DNA of 40,496 nucleotides from Gammaproteobacteria bacterium (GCA_009937625.1 JAACFA010000001.1:1-40496); one strand, 5' to 3'. Counted from the first letter of the stretch, positions 1-7,070 are shown. Notes: a model not told the origin generated them from the letters alone. Program-made: numbers and translations.

Positions 1-2
1 CG

Positions 3-656
3 ATGACGGGCATGATGGCGCCAATGACCGGCATGATGAACCCGATGACGGGCATGATGGCGCCAATGACCGGCATGATGAACCCGATGACGGGTATGAT
101 GGCGCCGATGACGGGCATGATGAATCCGATGACGGGTATGATGATGGCGCCGATGGGCATGATGAATCCGATGATGATGGCGCCGATGACCGGGATGATG
201 ATGCCGGGCATGGGGATGCCTGGTATGCCGCCGATGGGTATGATGCCCGGAATGCCCGGAATGCCCGGAATGCCCGGAATGCCCGGAATGCCCGGAATGC
301 CTGGAATGGGAATGCCCGGAATGCCTGGAATGGGAATGCCCGGAATGCCTGGAATGGGAATGCCCGGAATGCCGCCGATGGGCATGATGCCCGGAATGCC
401 CGGAATGCCCGGTACTGGTATGCCGCCTATCGGACCGCAAACCATGCCCGGAATGCCGCCGATGGGTATGATGCCCGGTATGCCGCCAGCGGGCATGATG
501 CCGCCAATGCCCGGCATGGGGGGGAACGCCCCGGGTGCAATGAATCCACAGGGCATCATGGATCCCAAGCAGTACGAGCAGTTTTATAAACAGTGGACCG
601 ACATGATGTCTAAAATGGCTCCATCGGCCGAACCTGAATCCGCTGAAACTCAGTAG
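3..656 (+). CDS. Met/Gly/Pro-rich tandem-repeat protein (5'-partial)
   Basis: The reading frame is open from the first bases of the window, so the true start probably lies upstream; 217 residues are visible. The first ~70 residues are near-perfect copies of a 14-residue unit ([14 protein letters not shown]), followed by about 100 residues of MPG/MGMPG repeats. A short non-repetitive tail contains [21 protein letters not shown] and may form a helix. The DNA is repetitive too, with a ~42-bp unit and then 9-bp 'ggaatgccc' units. No enzyme domain is recognisable. Methionine clusters of this density occur in some copper- or silver-binding extracytoplasmic proteins, but no signal peptide is visible because the N-terminus is missing. 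The next gene, a lipoprotein, starts directly after the stop codon, so the two are probably co-transcribed. The function is unknown. Confidence 0.7.
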   Translation: MTGMMAPMTGMMNPMTGMMAPMTGMMNPMTGMMAPMTGMMNPMTGMMMAPMGMMNPMMMAPMTGMMMPGMGMPGMPPMGMMPGMPGMPGMPGMPGMPGMPGMGMPGMPGMGMPGMPGMGMPGMPPMGMMPGMPGMPGTGMPPIGPQTMPGMPPMGMMPGMPPAGMMPPMPGMGGNAPGAMNPQGIMDPKQYEQFYKQWTDMMSKMAPSAEPESAETQ

Positions 657-1076
657 GTGCTCGCGTTGATAAAGCGGTTTATTGCTATAACACTGTTAGC
701 TGCTCTTTTGAGCGCCTGTTCTGGTGTGCCCGGGGACGAGGAAATCGAGATCCTGGTACGTGACAATCTGCTAACCGATGGCCTGGGTGACCTGTTCTCG
801 CTGGAAAGCTTCAACAAAACCAATGGTTTCCGTGAAAGCGATAATGTCTATATCGTCGACGTCGAGTACGATCTCGTGTTCCAGAAGAGCTTTATCGACG
901 TGGTGAAGGAAATTCGCGCCAATCCGACCGGGCCGCAGTACGGCATGTTTGGCTCGAAGCTGGTATTAACGGCGATTCAGTCAAATTTCGGCCAATTCGA
1001 AGTCGGTGACAAGATTCACAAGGTGGAAAAGGTAAGACTCCACCGTACCGAACAAGGCTGGCAGATCGCGAAGTAG
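657..1076 (+). CDS. Small predicted lipoprotein of unknown function
   Basis: A 139-residue protein starting with GTG directly after the preceding TAG; a TTG three codons later is an alternative start. The N-terminus is a lipoprotein signal peptide with a hydrophobic stretch ending in the lipobox LLSAC (Cys about residue 21), so the mature protein should be lipid-anchored in the envelope. The rest is soluble, with alternating charged and hydrophobic segments that suggest a small alpha/beta fold. It contains no further cysteine and no catalytic motif I recognise. The zero spacing implies co-translation with the Met-rich protein. A perfect 15-bp hairpin follows and separates it from the convergent soxK gene. 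I do not recognise the family. Confidence 0.75.
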   Translation: MLALIKRFIAITLLAALLSACSGVPGDEEIEILVRDNLLTDGLGDLFSLESFNKTNGFRESDNVYIVDVEYDLVFQKSFIDVVKEIRANPTGPQYGMFGSKLVLTAIQSNFGQFEVGDKIHKVEKVRLHRTEQGWQIAK

Positions 1077-1083
1077 AGATAAT

Positions 1084-1126
1084 GGTTGAAGCGGCCGCCT
1101 GATTCAGTCATGCGGCCGCTTCAACC
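1084..1126. terminator. Perfect 15-bp inverted repeat between convergent genes
   Basis: The arms GGTTGAAGCGGCCGC (1084-1098) and GCGGCCGCTTCAACC (1112-1126) are perfectly complementary around a 13-nt loop. It lies between the stop of the lipoprotein gene (1076) and the stop of the convergent soxK gene (1139). This is the expected place for a bidirectional transcription terminator. No T-tract follows on either strand, so it is not a textbook intrinsic terminator; it could instead protect 3' ends or work with Rho. Confidence 0.55.
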
Positions 1127-1138
1127 TGAATGGCAACG

Positions 1139-1444
1139 CTAAATGTGCAGGCTATCGCTGGTTTGCGACGTGGCCTGCATGTAACCCAGCATACCCTGCG
1201 CTTCGGCCTCGCGTGCCAGCTTCTCGGCTTCCTCGGCCTTGCCTTCTTTCAGTAATTTCTCCGCCTGCTTGATCATCTTGCCGGTATCGCGCCATTCACC
1301 GCCAACTGAATTGGCCTGCTTCTGGGCTTCTTTGGCGTCGGCGATCGCATCTTCCGCTGCGCCCGCGAATGCCGTCGATGAGAAAACCGCGCCGCTCAGG
1401 GCGATCGATGCGGCCAGCAATGTGGTCTTTAACGTTTTGTTCAT
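1139..1444 (-). CDS. soxK: SoxXA-binding protein SoxK-like
   Basis: A 101-residue protein with a clear Sec signal peptide ending in SSTAFA-GAAED. The mature part carries the pattern of the SoxK/SAXB family: AEDAI..AKEAQKQA, then GGEWRDTGKMIKQAEKLLKEGK, then EAEKLAREAEAQG. It should be a small periplasmic helical protein. In known sulfur oxidisers SoxK binds the c-type cytochrome SoxXA and stimulates thiosulfate conjugation to the carrier SoxYZ. No soxX, soxA, soxY, soxZ or soxB is in this window, so its partners must lie elsewhere. A strong GAGGAGG ribosome site precedes the ATG. It follows the double-thioredoxin gene by 28 bp on the same strand, so the two probably form one transcript. Confidence 0.8.
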   Translation of the reverse strand: MNKTLKTTLLAASIALSGAVFSSTAFAGAAEDAIADAKEAQKQANSVGGEWRDTGKMIKQAEKLLKEGKAEEAEKLAREAEAQGMLGYMQATSQTSDSLHI

Positions 1445-1472
1445 AATGGTAGTTCCTCCTCAAAATAGCTAT

Positions 1473-2552
1473 TTAATCATGAAATGATTCGTAACCCCAG
1501 ATATCGGTATCGAATCCGGATTCTCTGATGTGATCGGCTCGCGCCGAAATGTAACGCTGGAATTCAGGCTCCTGAAGGTACGCCTTTTCCAGCACGTAGG
1601 CGTACACCGATTGAAAATGAAAGGTTTTGAGGAAGCCGTCGATTCGCATGACTTCCTCGCCCGCGGTATCGAAAAACACCAGTGACGGGGTGTAGCCGAT
1701 ACCGAGTTCCTGCGCCCACTGTCGGGCGCCCAGTTTTTTGCCGGCCGGCGTAGTCAGCATCTGGTTCGAGGCAACGTCGAACTGGACGTTGTTGGCCTGC
1801 AGCACCAGTTTGCGCGTCGCCTTGTCCTGTAATATGCGTTGGTGCATGGTCTGACACTCCGCGCAATCGGTCGATTCGAAATAAACCGCCAGCGGCTTGT
1901 CGGAGTTGGCAATTAGCTTGGCGAGATCGCGCTCCTGGAGAAAAAAATCCTCGTCGATCAGCTTGCCGCCGTCCGCGCCCAGCTGCTCCAGGCGATACTG
2001 TGAAAAACTGACGCTGGTTTCGCGTTTTTGCGCGACATATTCGAGCGCTGCGCGGAAATCCTCAGGTGGGTAGTAGCCGTTAAGGCGCAACACGGTCTTG
2101 CCGTTTTCGTCGAGAAATAGGAGGGTCGGGGTGTATTGCACCTTTAGCGCCGCGGCAAAAGTCTTCTCGGTAAAATCCCGGCCCCCGATGCTGACTACCT
2201 CGCGGTCGCCCCACATGTTGAGTGAAATACCGTCGAAATTCTGCTGGATATAAGACCTGAGATCTGGATCGGTAAAGTTTTCCTCCACCAGCCGGGCGCA
2301 GTAGGGGCAGTTCTCCTGGTGAAAGTAAAGCATGACCCGTTTGCCGGAGGCGCTGGCCTCGGCGACATCCTCTTCGAATTCCAGGAAACTTTCCTTGAAC
2401 CATTCCGGCTTCTCGGACGGGATGGCGCCGAAGTATTTTCCAGGTTCGACTGCGCTGGCCGCGGCAGCCTGTAAAGATACTATCAGCACGCACACCCGGG
2501 CCAGGAAACGGCGGCCTGTTACCAACGATACTGTAGGTGCTAGGTAAGTCAT
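1473..2552 (-). CDS. Periplasmic protein with two thioredoxin-like domains (SoxW-like)
   Basis: About 359 residues from ATG 2552; a TTG at 2561 would add three residues. An N-terminal hydrophobic segment ending near AAAASA is a likely signal peptide. Domain 1 has a CPYC redox motif (Cys 82/85 from this ATG) and a cis-proline loop YTPTLLF. Domain 2 has CAEC (Cys 230/233) and YTPSLVFF. Both look like DUF953/SoxW-type thioredoxin folds. SoxW-family proteins reduce periplasmic disulfides and, in Sox systems, keep SoxYZ active. The link to soxK downstream supports a role in exported thiol chemistry. Two different active-site pairs in one chain suggest internal electron relay or separate substrates. 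The substrate is inferred only. Confidence 0.75.
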   Translation of the reverse strand: MTYLAPTVSLVTGRRFLARVCVLIVSLQAAAASAVEPGKYFGAIPSEKPEWFKESFLEFEEDVAEASASGKRVMLYFHQENCPYCARLVEENFTDPDLRSYIQQNFDGISLNMWGDREVVSIGGRDFTEKTFAAALKVQYTPTLLFLDENGKTVLRLNGYYPPEDFRAALEYVAQKRETSVSFSQYRLEQLGADGGKLIDEDFFLQERDLAKLIANSDKPLAVYFESTDCAECQTMHQRILQDKATRKLVLQANNVQFDVASNQMLTTPAGKKLGARQWAQELGIGYTPSLVFFDTAGEEVMRIDGFLKTFHFQSVYAYVLEKAYLQEPEFQRYISARADHIRESGFDTDIWGYESFHD

Positions 2553-2951
2553 AAATATCAAAGGTGTTAGACCAGGATCTATCGCTCCGGTTCGTGTTAC
2601 GCGGGATTCGGATCGAACAGCCTATCAGATTCAGTGCTTTGATTCATCGGCCTGGCCATCGTCCCCTCGTTTTATTGGTATCAATCCCGATTTAGTTCCA
2701 GATTGTGCAGTTTTGCCCGTAGGTTAGTAAATATCGAATTCTGGATAGAGTCGACGGCAACAAAGGCGCCCGGTTCTCAGTCGTGAAAACTGCTGCCAGG
2801 ATGATTAATGGCAATAATCTGATCTAGATCAAATCCTTTAGCCACTATAGGGATAGGATTTTGCCAATCATATCTAATGTTAGGTATGGGACGATATGGT
2901 ATTTTTTGATTACCTATCGAAACGATAATTATCGACTGGAGAGACACAGCA
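2553..2951. promoter_or_regulatory. Divergent intergenic region with FNR-like palindrome
   Basis: This ~400-bp spacer lies between the leftward trx/soxK genes and the rightward small-protein/rhodanese genes, so it should hold both promoters. At 2819-2832 the sequence CTGATCTAGATCAA differs from the FNR/Anr consensus TTGAT-N4-ATCAA at one position. Just right of it, AAATCCT (2831-2837) and AGGATTT (2855-2861) form a perfect 7-bp inverted repeat with 17-bp spacing. The right half (about 2860-2940) is AT-rich. ORFs offered by the track here lack a signal sequence, ribosome site or recognisable composition, and I treat them as chance. Confidence 0.45.
2819..2832. promoter_or_regulatory. Putative FNR/Anr-type binding site
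   Basis: CTGATCTAGATCAA matches the FNR-family palindrome TTGAT-N4-ATCAA except for the first base, and the core TGAT-CTAG-ATCA is perfectly symmetric. It sits 120 bp upstream of the small secreted-protein gene and about 270 bp from the divergent thioredoxin gene. Oxygen-dependent control would suit sulfur-oxidation accessory genes, but that is inference; CRP-like regulators use similar half-sites. Confidence 0.4.
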
Positions 2952-3146
2952 ATGAAGCGCCTGATTCTGGTATTTTTCGTCACTTGCCAAATGATCATTT
3001 CTTCCGCTGCGCTTGCCTGGTCACCGTTGGATGGGGTCGAGGAAGCTATCGATAGCATGCAGAATTGCCTGTTCACCACCGCCAGCAGCGAGCAAAGCCA
3101 GGAAGCTGGAGAAAAGGAACAAGAAGAAGAGCCAGATTGTGAGTAG
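2952..3146 (+). CDS. Small secreted acidic protein
   Basis: A 64-residue ORF with a well-formed Sec signal peptide (MKRLILVFFVTCQMIISSAALA) cleaving before WSPLDG, and a GGAGA ribosome site upstream. The mature peptide of ~42 residues contains two cysteines (QNCLF and the C-terminal PDCE) and a strongly acidic EKEQEEEPD stretch. The Cys pair could form a disulfide or serve as a substrate for the neighbouring thioredoxin/rhodanese proteins. It begins the rightward gene group and is followed 51 bp later by the rhodanese gene. I do not recognise the family. The signal peptide and position make it more likely real than chance. Confidence 0.6.
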   Translation: MKRLILVFFVTCQMIISSAALAWSPLDGVEEAIDSMQNCLFTTASSEQSQEAGEKEQEEEPDCE

Positions 3147-3197
3147 GGTAAGAGTCACCGTTAAACTAACTGATAAAACCGATCCGGAGGATAAAGA

Positions 3198-3854
3198 ATG
3201 AAATCCCAATTGCTTAAAACCCTGATGCTGAGCACGAGCCTGGTCTGGGCGGGTAACGCCCTGGCGGCCAAACCTGTCGGCATTACCCCCGATATGATGG
3301 ACGCGACCGTCGTGCACGGCGGCAAGTCGGTCAAGATCATGCGCGACCAGAACAACAAGGCGGTCGTCAACCCCGCTTTTGCCAAGACTTCACGGCCCTG
3401 TCCGCCGTTCTGTATTCAGCCGATTGTGCTGGCGCCGGGCGTCGAAACGCTGGGTGAGAACGAAATCATCGATTACCTGGTCAGGATGAGCAACGGCGAC
3501 AAGTCCATACTGGTGGTCGATTCACGCACGCCCGACTGGGTGCAAAAGGGCACAATCCCGGGGGCCGTCAATATTCCCTGGACCGCGCTCAATCCGGCCA
3601 AGGGCGCCGATCCGATATCGATCGGCGAAATCCTGGAAGGCCAGTTCGGCGCGAAATCACTCGAAGGGCTTTGGGATTACAGCGATGCAAAGACCCTGGT
3701 CATGTTCTGCAACGGTATGTGGTGCGGCCAGTCGCCGAACAACATCAAGAACCTGCTCAAGTTCGGCTACCCGGCGCACAAGATCAAGTGGTACCGCGGT
3801 GGTATGCAAAACTGGTCTAACCTGGGTCTGAGCACCGCCAAGCCTGCAAGCTAA
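3198..3854 (+). CDS. Periplasmic rhodanese-like sulfurtransferase
   Basis: 218 residues with a strong GGAGG ribosome site and a signal peptide ending in GNALA-AKPVG. A single rhodanese domain covers about residues 85-215: VVDSRTPDW, then the G-x-I/V-PGAVNIPW signature, and the active-site loop CNGMWCGQSP, where Cys171 is the likely persulfide carrier and Cys176 lies in the same loop. The N-terminal part carries an extra pair, RPCPPFC (Cys68/72), outside the catalytic domain. Rhodaneses carry sulfane sulfur as a cysteine persulfide; an exported one suggests transfer between periplasmic thiols or thiosulfate-derived sulfur. Thioredoxin-like and DsrE-like genes follow on the same strand. The exact acceptor is unknown. 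Confidence 0.8.
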   Translation: MKSQLLKTLMLSTSLVWAGNALAAKPVGITPDMMDATVVHGGKSVKIMRDQNNKAVVNPAFAKTSRPCPPFCIQPIVLAPGVETLGENEIIDYLVRMSNGDKSILVVDSRTPDWVQKGTIPGAVNIPWTALNPAKGADPISIGEILEGQFGAKSLEGLWDYSDAKTLVMFCNGMWCGQSPNNIKNLLKFGYPAHKIKWYRGGMQNWSNLGLSTAKPAS

Positions 3855-3887
3855 TTCAGTCTTTCTAATTCCTCAGGGGATTTCATT

Positions 3888-3903
3888 GGTACAGGGATGT
3901 ACC
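3888..3903. repeat. Small hairpin with CAGGGATG core
   Basis: GGTAC-AGGGAT-GTACC is a perfect 5-bp stem with a 6-nt loop, in the 75-bp gap between the rhodanese and thioredoxin genes. The same ACAGGGATGT core recurs in a hairpin at 32351-32364, and its complement occurs in the hairpin at 32296-32319. This suggests a dispersed hairpin family rather than a site-specific terminator. Confidence 0.4.
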
Positions 3904-3929
3904 GGTTTCCCTTTGTGGCGAGCAATTAA

Positions 3930-4397
3930 ATGCGCCGATCCCTGTTAATTCTGTTGCTGGCCGTCTCTTTTTTTAGCGGTCCCGCGGGCGCCGACGCCGT
4001 CACCATGATTGCCGTTGCGGACCTGCGCCAAGAAGCGCGTCTCGCCAGAGCGGGTAATTTGATACTGGTGGTCGAATTCTCCAGCGAGTATTGTGGGTTT
4101 TGCCGCAAGCTGGAGGAACTGTTCCTGCTGCCGATGCAACGCAATGCAGAATACAATGCCAAGGTGCTGATCCGATCTATTTCGCTGGATGCCTATGAAA
4201 CTCTGATCGATTTTGACGGTCGATCAATGAGTACCGGCGAGTTTGCGGAGCGTTACGACGTTTCGCTGACACCGACCCTGCTGTTTCTGAACGCGGACGG
4301 GATCGAGATGAGTGAGAAGCTGGTCGGAATCTGGTCGGAGGATTTTTATGGCGGGTTTATTGACAATCGCATCGACGAGGCGCGGGAAAAGCTCTAG
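3930..4397 (+). CDS. Exported thioredoxin-like protein (CGFC)
   Basis: 155 residues with a signal peptide (hydrophobic LLILLLAVSFFSG, cleavage near GPAGADA). The mature part is one thioredoxin-like domain: VVEFSSEYCGFCRKLEE with the redox pair Cys55/Cys58, and the cis-proline strand VSLTPTLLFLN near residue 115. The length and motif resemble SoxW/DsbE-like periplasmic thioredoxins; CGFC is less common than CGPC or CPYC and does not by itself fix the redox potential. It sits between the rhodanese and the DsrE-like gene, and its 3' end overlaps the next gene by about 50 bp, implying translational coupling. It probably reduces a persulfide or disulfide made by a neighbour (inference). Confidence 0.75.
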   Translation: MRRSLLILLLAVSFFSGPAGADAVTMIAVADLRQEARLARAGNLILVVEFSSEYCGFCRKLEELFLLPMQRNAEYNAKVLIRSISLDAYETLIDFDGRSMSTGEFAERYDVSLTPTLLFLNADGIEMSEKLVGIWSEDFYGGFIDNRIDEAREKL

Positions 4398-4902
4398 CCC
4401 CGGGGTTCGAGGTTTATCGCTGCTCAGCAAAACCAGACCCATTGTGGTCGCATTGTTGACGCTGCTGTGGGTCGGCAGCCCGCTGACAGCCCTGGCTAAC
4501 GAGGCTGTCGAACAGCTGCTGGCCCGGTCGGAGGCGCCGGAAGGCGTTGTTTTCGAAATTGTCGAGGGCGACGAAGACGCACTCGAAGCCTTGTTGCCGC
4601 AGGTGCGCACCGCGATCGAGAAAATCCGCGCCCGTTTTCCGCAAACCGAGTTCGCGGTAGTGTCGCACGGTCAGGAAGAGTTTGCGCTGCAGTCGCAATA
4701 CCAGGGAGAATACGCGGAGGTCCATCAGCAGGTGCAGTCGCTGGTGGCCGACGAGGTTCCGGTGCACGTTTGCGAAACGCACGCGGGCTGGTACGGAGTT
4801 AGCGCCGAGGATTTTCCGCAGTACGTGAATGTAGCGCCAACGGGTCCCGGGCAGATCAGGCTTTACGAGGAACTGGGATACGAATTAATCGTGATGGATT
4901 AA
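4348..4902 (+). CDS. DsrE-like protein with N-terminal export/anchor segment
   Basis: The frame is open from 4312. ATG 4348 is chosen because GGAGG lies six bases upstream; this gives 184 residues and a 50-bp overlap with the preceding gene. The N-terminus has a long basic region and then a hydrophobic stretch (VVALLTLLWVGSPLTALA), which suggests export or membrane anchoring. The rest matches the DsrE/DsrF-like fold: a FAVVSHG strand, the single-cysteine segment VHVCETHAGWYG, then PTGPGQI and a C-terminal LGYELIVMD. In DsrE-family proteins the conserved cysteine carries persulfide sulfur. With a rhodanese and two thioredoxin-like proteins nearby, this supports a sulfur-relay role. The long N-region is unusual, and a GTG start at 4444 would shorten it. 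Confidence 0.65.
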   Translation: MAGLLTIASTRRGKSSSPGVRGLSLLSKTRPIVVALLTLLWVGSPLTALANEAVEQLLARSEAPEGVVFEIVEGDEDALEALLPQVRTAIEKIRARFPQTEFAVVSHGQEEFALQSQYQGEYAEVHQQVQSLVADEVPVHVCETHAGWYGVSAEDFPQYVNVAPTGPGQIRLYEELGYELIVMD

Positions 4903-4919
4903 CAAGCGGTCATCGAAAA

Positions 4920-5159
4920 ATGCCATATTATCTTTACAAAGTAAGCTCACCCGAAGGGCTCGAGCTGGTCAAGAACCTGGAACTGCTCGAAGTGTTCGAG
5001 GCTTTCCGTGATGCCAAAGCACGGGCCAAGCAGCTGCGCGCGGAGGATGCGGAAAGCGGATTCAGCTACAAGGTCATGTTTGCCGAGAACCAGCTGTCCG
5101 CCGAGGAGCAGTTGCTCGAAAAGCGCGAACAACCGGTGTTGATGGAGCATGAGCGTTAA
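4920..5159 (+). CDS. Small charged protein of unknown function
   Basis: 79 residues starting MPYYLYKVSS; soluble, no signal peptide and no cysteine. After a short N-terminal strand it is rich in Glu, Lys, Arg and Ala and probably helical (EVFEAFRDAKARAKQLRAED, later SAEEQLLEKRE). No good ribosome site is visible. It follows the DsrE-like gene by 17 bp and its end overlaps the next gene by 11 bp, so its place in the operon supports translation. I recall similar small proteins in proteobacteria but cannot name a family. Confidence 0.6.
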   Translation: MPYYLYKVSSPEGLELVKNLELLEVFEAFRDAKARAKQLRAEDAESGFSYKVMFAENQLSAEEQLLEKREQPVLMEHER

Positions 5160-5931
5160 GGTCGCGATCCGGGCCGCAGGTTTGGCCCTGGTGTTGGTCG
5201 CCGGGCAGGCCATTGCCTCGGAGCCGGATTTCGAGCGTGAGGCGCGGCTGGCGGATGAAATAGTCGACGCAATTCTCGATGGAGATCCCGAGTGGTTGCA
5301 GGCAGATGGGCGCGATTTCCTGGGGATTTACACCGAGGCGGATGATTCCCGGGCGGCGATCGTGATTCTGCACGGCCGCGGCTTCCATCCCGACTGGGCC
5401 GATGCCATCAATCCGCTGCGGGTGGGGCTGGTCGAGCGCGGCTATACGACCCTGTCCCTGCAAATGCCGGTGCTCGACAAAGAGGCGAAATACTATGACT
5501 ACATCCCGGTCTTTCACCATGCGCACGGCCGTATCGAGGCGGGCATCGCGTTTCTGCGTGAACAGGGACACGAAAAGGTTGTGCTGCTAGCGCATAGCTG
5601 CGGCGTGCATATGGCGCTGGACTGGATCCGGGAAAAGAAAGATAGCAGCATCGATGCCTTTGTCGGCCTCGGTATGGGGGCAACCGATTACAGGCAGCCG
5701 ATGCATCAACCCTTCCCGCTGGACTGGATGCGGGTGCCGGTTCTCGACCTGTATGGCGCAAACGACTATCCCGCGGTAATTCGACTGGCGCCAAGCCGCA
5801 GGGAGATGATCGAAAAGGCCGGGCACAGCGCTTCGCGCCAGGCGGTATTGCCCGATGCGGACCACTATTTCACTAACCAGGGCGAGCCGCTGGTGGCCGC
5901 CGTCGCGGACTGGCTCGATCGATTGGAGTAG
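5149..5931 (+). CDS. DUF3530-like exported alpha/beta-hydrolase
   Basis: 260 residues with a signal peptide cleaving near GQAIASEP. The fold is alpha/beta-hydrolase: the strand VILHGRGFHPDW, the nucleophile elbow AHSCG (Ser150, a G-x-S-x-G variant with Ala first), the acid in DLYGANDYPA and the histidine in PDADHYFTNQG. This order and the FHPDW segment resemble DUF3530 proteins, exported hydrolases of unknown substrate in gammaproteobacteria. It overlaps the preceding small gene by 11 bp, so it is the last clear member of the rightward group. Its link to sulfur chemistry is positional only. Confidence 0.75.
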   Translation: MSVKVAIRAAGLALVLVAGQAIASEPDFEREARLADEIVDAILDGDPEWLQADGRDFLGIYTEADDSRAAIVILHGRGFHPDWADAINPLRVGLVERGYTTLSLQMPVLDKEAKYYDYIPVFHHAHGRIEAGIAFLREQGHEKVVLLAHSCGVHMALDWIREKKDSSIDAFVGLGMGATDYRQPMHQPFPLDWMRVPVLDLYGANDYPAVIRLAPSRREMIEKAGHSASRQAVLPDADHYFTNQGEPLVAAVADWLDRLE

Positions 5932-5937
5932 TCCGGG

Positions 5938-6081
5938 ATGAAACTGCCGGACTACCGGATCGGGCTTTTGGCCTACCTGGTCGATCGTCGCGGTGATATT
6001 CTTCAGGCTTACCTCGGAGCACTGGCATGGGATACACCGGAGAACATCGCGATCATCCAGAACCTGCTGGAGCAGGGTTGA
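5938..6081 (+). CDS. 47-residue ORF coupled to srkA
   Basis: Absent from the supplied track. ATG 5938 follows a GGAG ribosome-site candidate 9-13 bases upstream and reads 47 codons (MKLPDYRIGLLAYLVDRRGD... to NLLEQG) to TGA 6079-6081. The sequence is balanced, with a helical-looking end (TPENIAIIQNLLEQG). Its stop overlaps the TTG chosen as srkA start (6078-6080) as TTGA, the typical layout of translational coupling. It starts 6 bp after the hydrolase stop. It may be a real microprotein or an upstream ORF that sets srkA translation; I do not recognise a family. Confidence 0.45.
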   Translation: MKLPDYRIGLLAYLVDRRGDILQAYLGALAWDTPENIAIIQNLLEQG

Positions 6082-7070
6082 GCCATCCCTATACCCGGCT
6101 TACCCCGGATCACGTGATTGACGCCGTGGAGTCGACCGGGCGCCTCAGCGATGCGCGTATCCTGGCGCTCAACAGTTACGAAAACCGGGTCTACCAGGTG
6201 GGCATAGAAGATGAGGACCCGGTCATCGTCAAATTTTATCGCCCCGAGCGCTGGAGCAGCCAGCAAATCGATGAAGAGCATCGGTTTACCCGTTTCCTGT
6301 TCGAGCAGGAGATTCCGGTGGTACCGCCGCTGATAATCGATAGCGCTGCCGAATGCCCGACCCTCGGAACTCACGACGGATTTCAGTTCGCGATCTACCC
6401 GCGCCAGGGTGGCAGGGCGCCGGAACTGGACAACCTCGATCACCTGCATCAGCTTGGGCGTTTCATTGGTCGGATCCACGCCGCGGGACAGGGCTTCTTG
6501 TTCCAGCACCGGCAGCGGCTGTCGGTGGAGCAGGCGAGTGCCAATGTCGATTTCCTGCTCGACGCCGGGTTCATCCCGGTAGATCTGGAAGTCGCCTACC
6601 AGGCTATCAGCGGTGAAATTCTGCAGGCGATCGCGGCACGCAGACCGGACTCCGAGCGCTACGCGCAAATCAGCCTGCACGGTGACTGTCACAGCGGCAA
6701 CGTCCTGTGGCGCGATGATTGTCCGCATTTTGTCGATTTCGACGATTGCCTGACCGGGCCGGCCATTCAGGACCTGTGGATGCTGCTTTCGGGTGAAACC
6801 GACAATCAGCAGCGCCAGCTGATGGAAATCATCGAAGGTTACGAAATGTTCTGCGATTTCGACCTCGGCGAGCTCGATTTGATCGAGCCGCTGCGCGCGA
6901 TGCGGGTACTGTATTTTAACGCCTGGCTGGCGCGTCGTTGGGACGACCCGGCTTTTCCAATGGCGTTTCCGTGGTTCAACAGCCCGCGCTACTGGTCGGA
7001 ATATATTCTCGAGCTGAAGGAGTTACTGAGCGGCCTGCAATTGCCACCGATTACGATGCCCGTGGTCTGA
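6078..7070 (+). CDS. srkA: Stress response kinase A (SrkA/YihE family)
   Basis: 330 residues from TTG 6078. The track's ATG at 6027 would add 17 residues that do not align with family members, whereas the sequence from SHPYTRLTPDHVIDAVE does. Hallmarks shared with E. coli SrkA are LNSYENRVYQV, VKFYRPERW with the ATP-anchoring Lys, EEHRFT, the catalytic loop LHGDCHSGNVLW, the metal-binding VDFDDCLTGPAIQDLWMLL and EPLRAMRVLYFNAWLARRW. This is an APH-like cytosolic Ser/Thr kinase that in E. coli counteracts stress-induced death and MazF toxicity. It seems translationally coupled to the 47-codon ORF, and the sulfur/thiol genes lie just upstream. Confidence in the family is high; the TTG start is less certain. 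Confidence 0.92.
   Translation: MSHPYTRLTPDHVIDAVESTGRLSDARILALNSYENRVYQVGIEDEDPVIVKFYRPERWSSQQIDEEHRFTRFLFEQEIPVVPPLIIDSAAECPTLGTHDGFQFAIYPRQGGRAPELDNLDHLHQLGRFIGRIHAAGQGFLFQHRQRLSVEQASANVDFLLDAGFIPVDLEVAYQAISGEILQAIAARRPDSERYAQISLHGDCHSGNVLWRDDCPHFVDFDDCLTGPAIQDLWMLLSGETDNQQRQLMEIIEGYEMFCDFDLGELDLIEPLRAMRVLYFNAWLARRWDDPAFPMAFPWFNSPRYWSEYILELKELLSGLQLPPITMPVV

Noticed and set aside
3-400. CRISPR-like short repeats
   Set aside because: The units are contiguous, in frame and lack spacers; they are coding repeats.
2777-3079. 100-residue minus-strand ORF in the divergent spacer
   Set aside because: Overlaps the small secreted-protein gene and has no start signal or recognisable composition.
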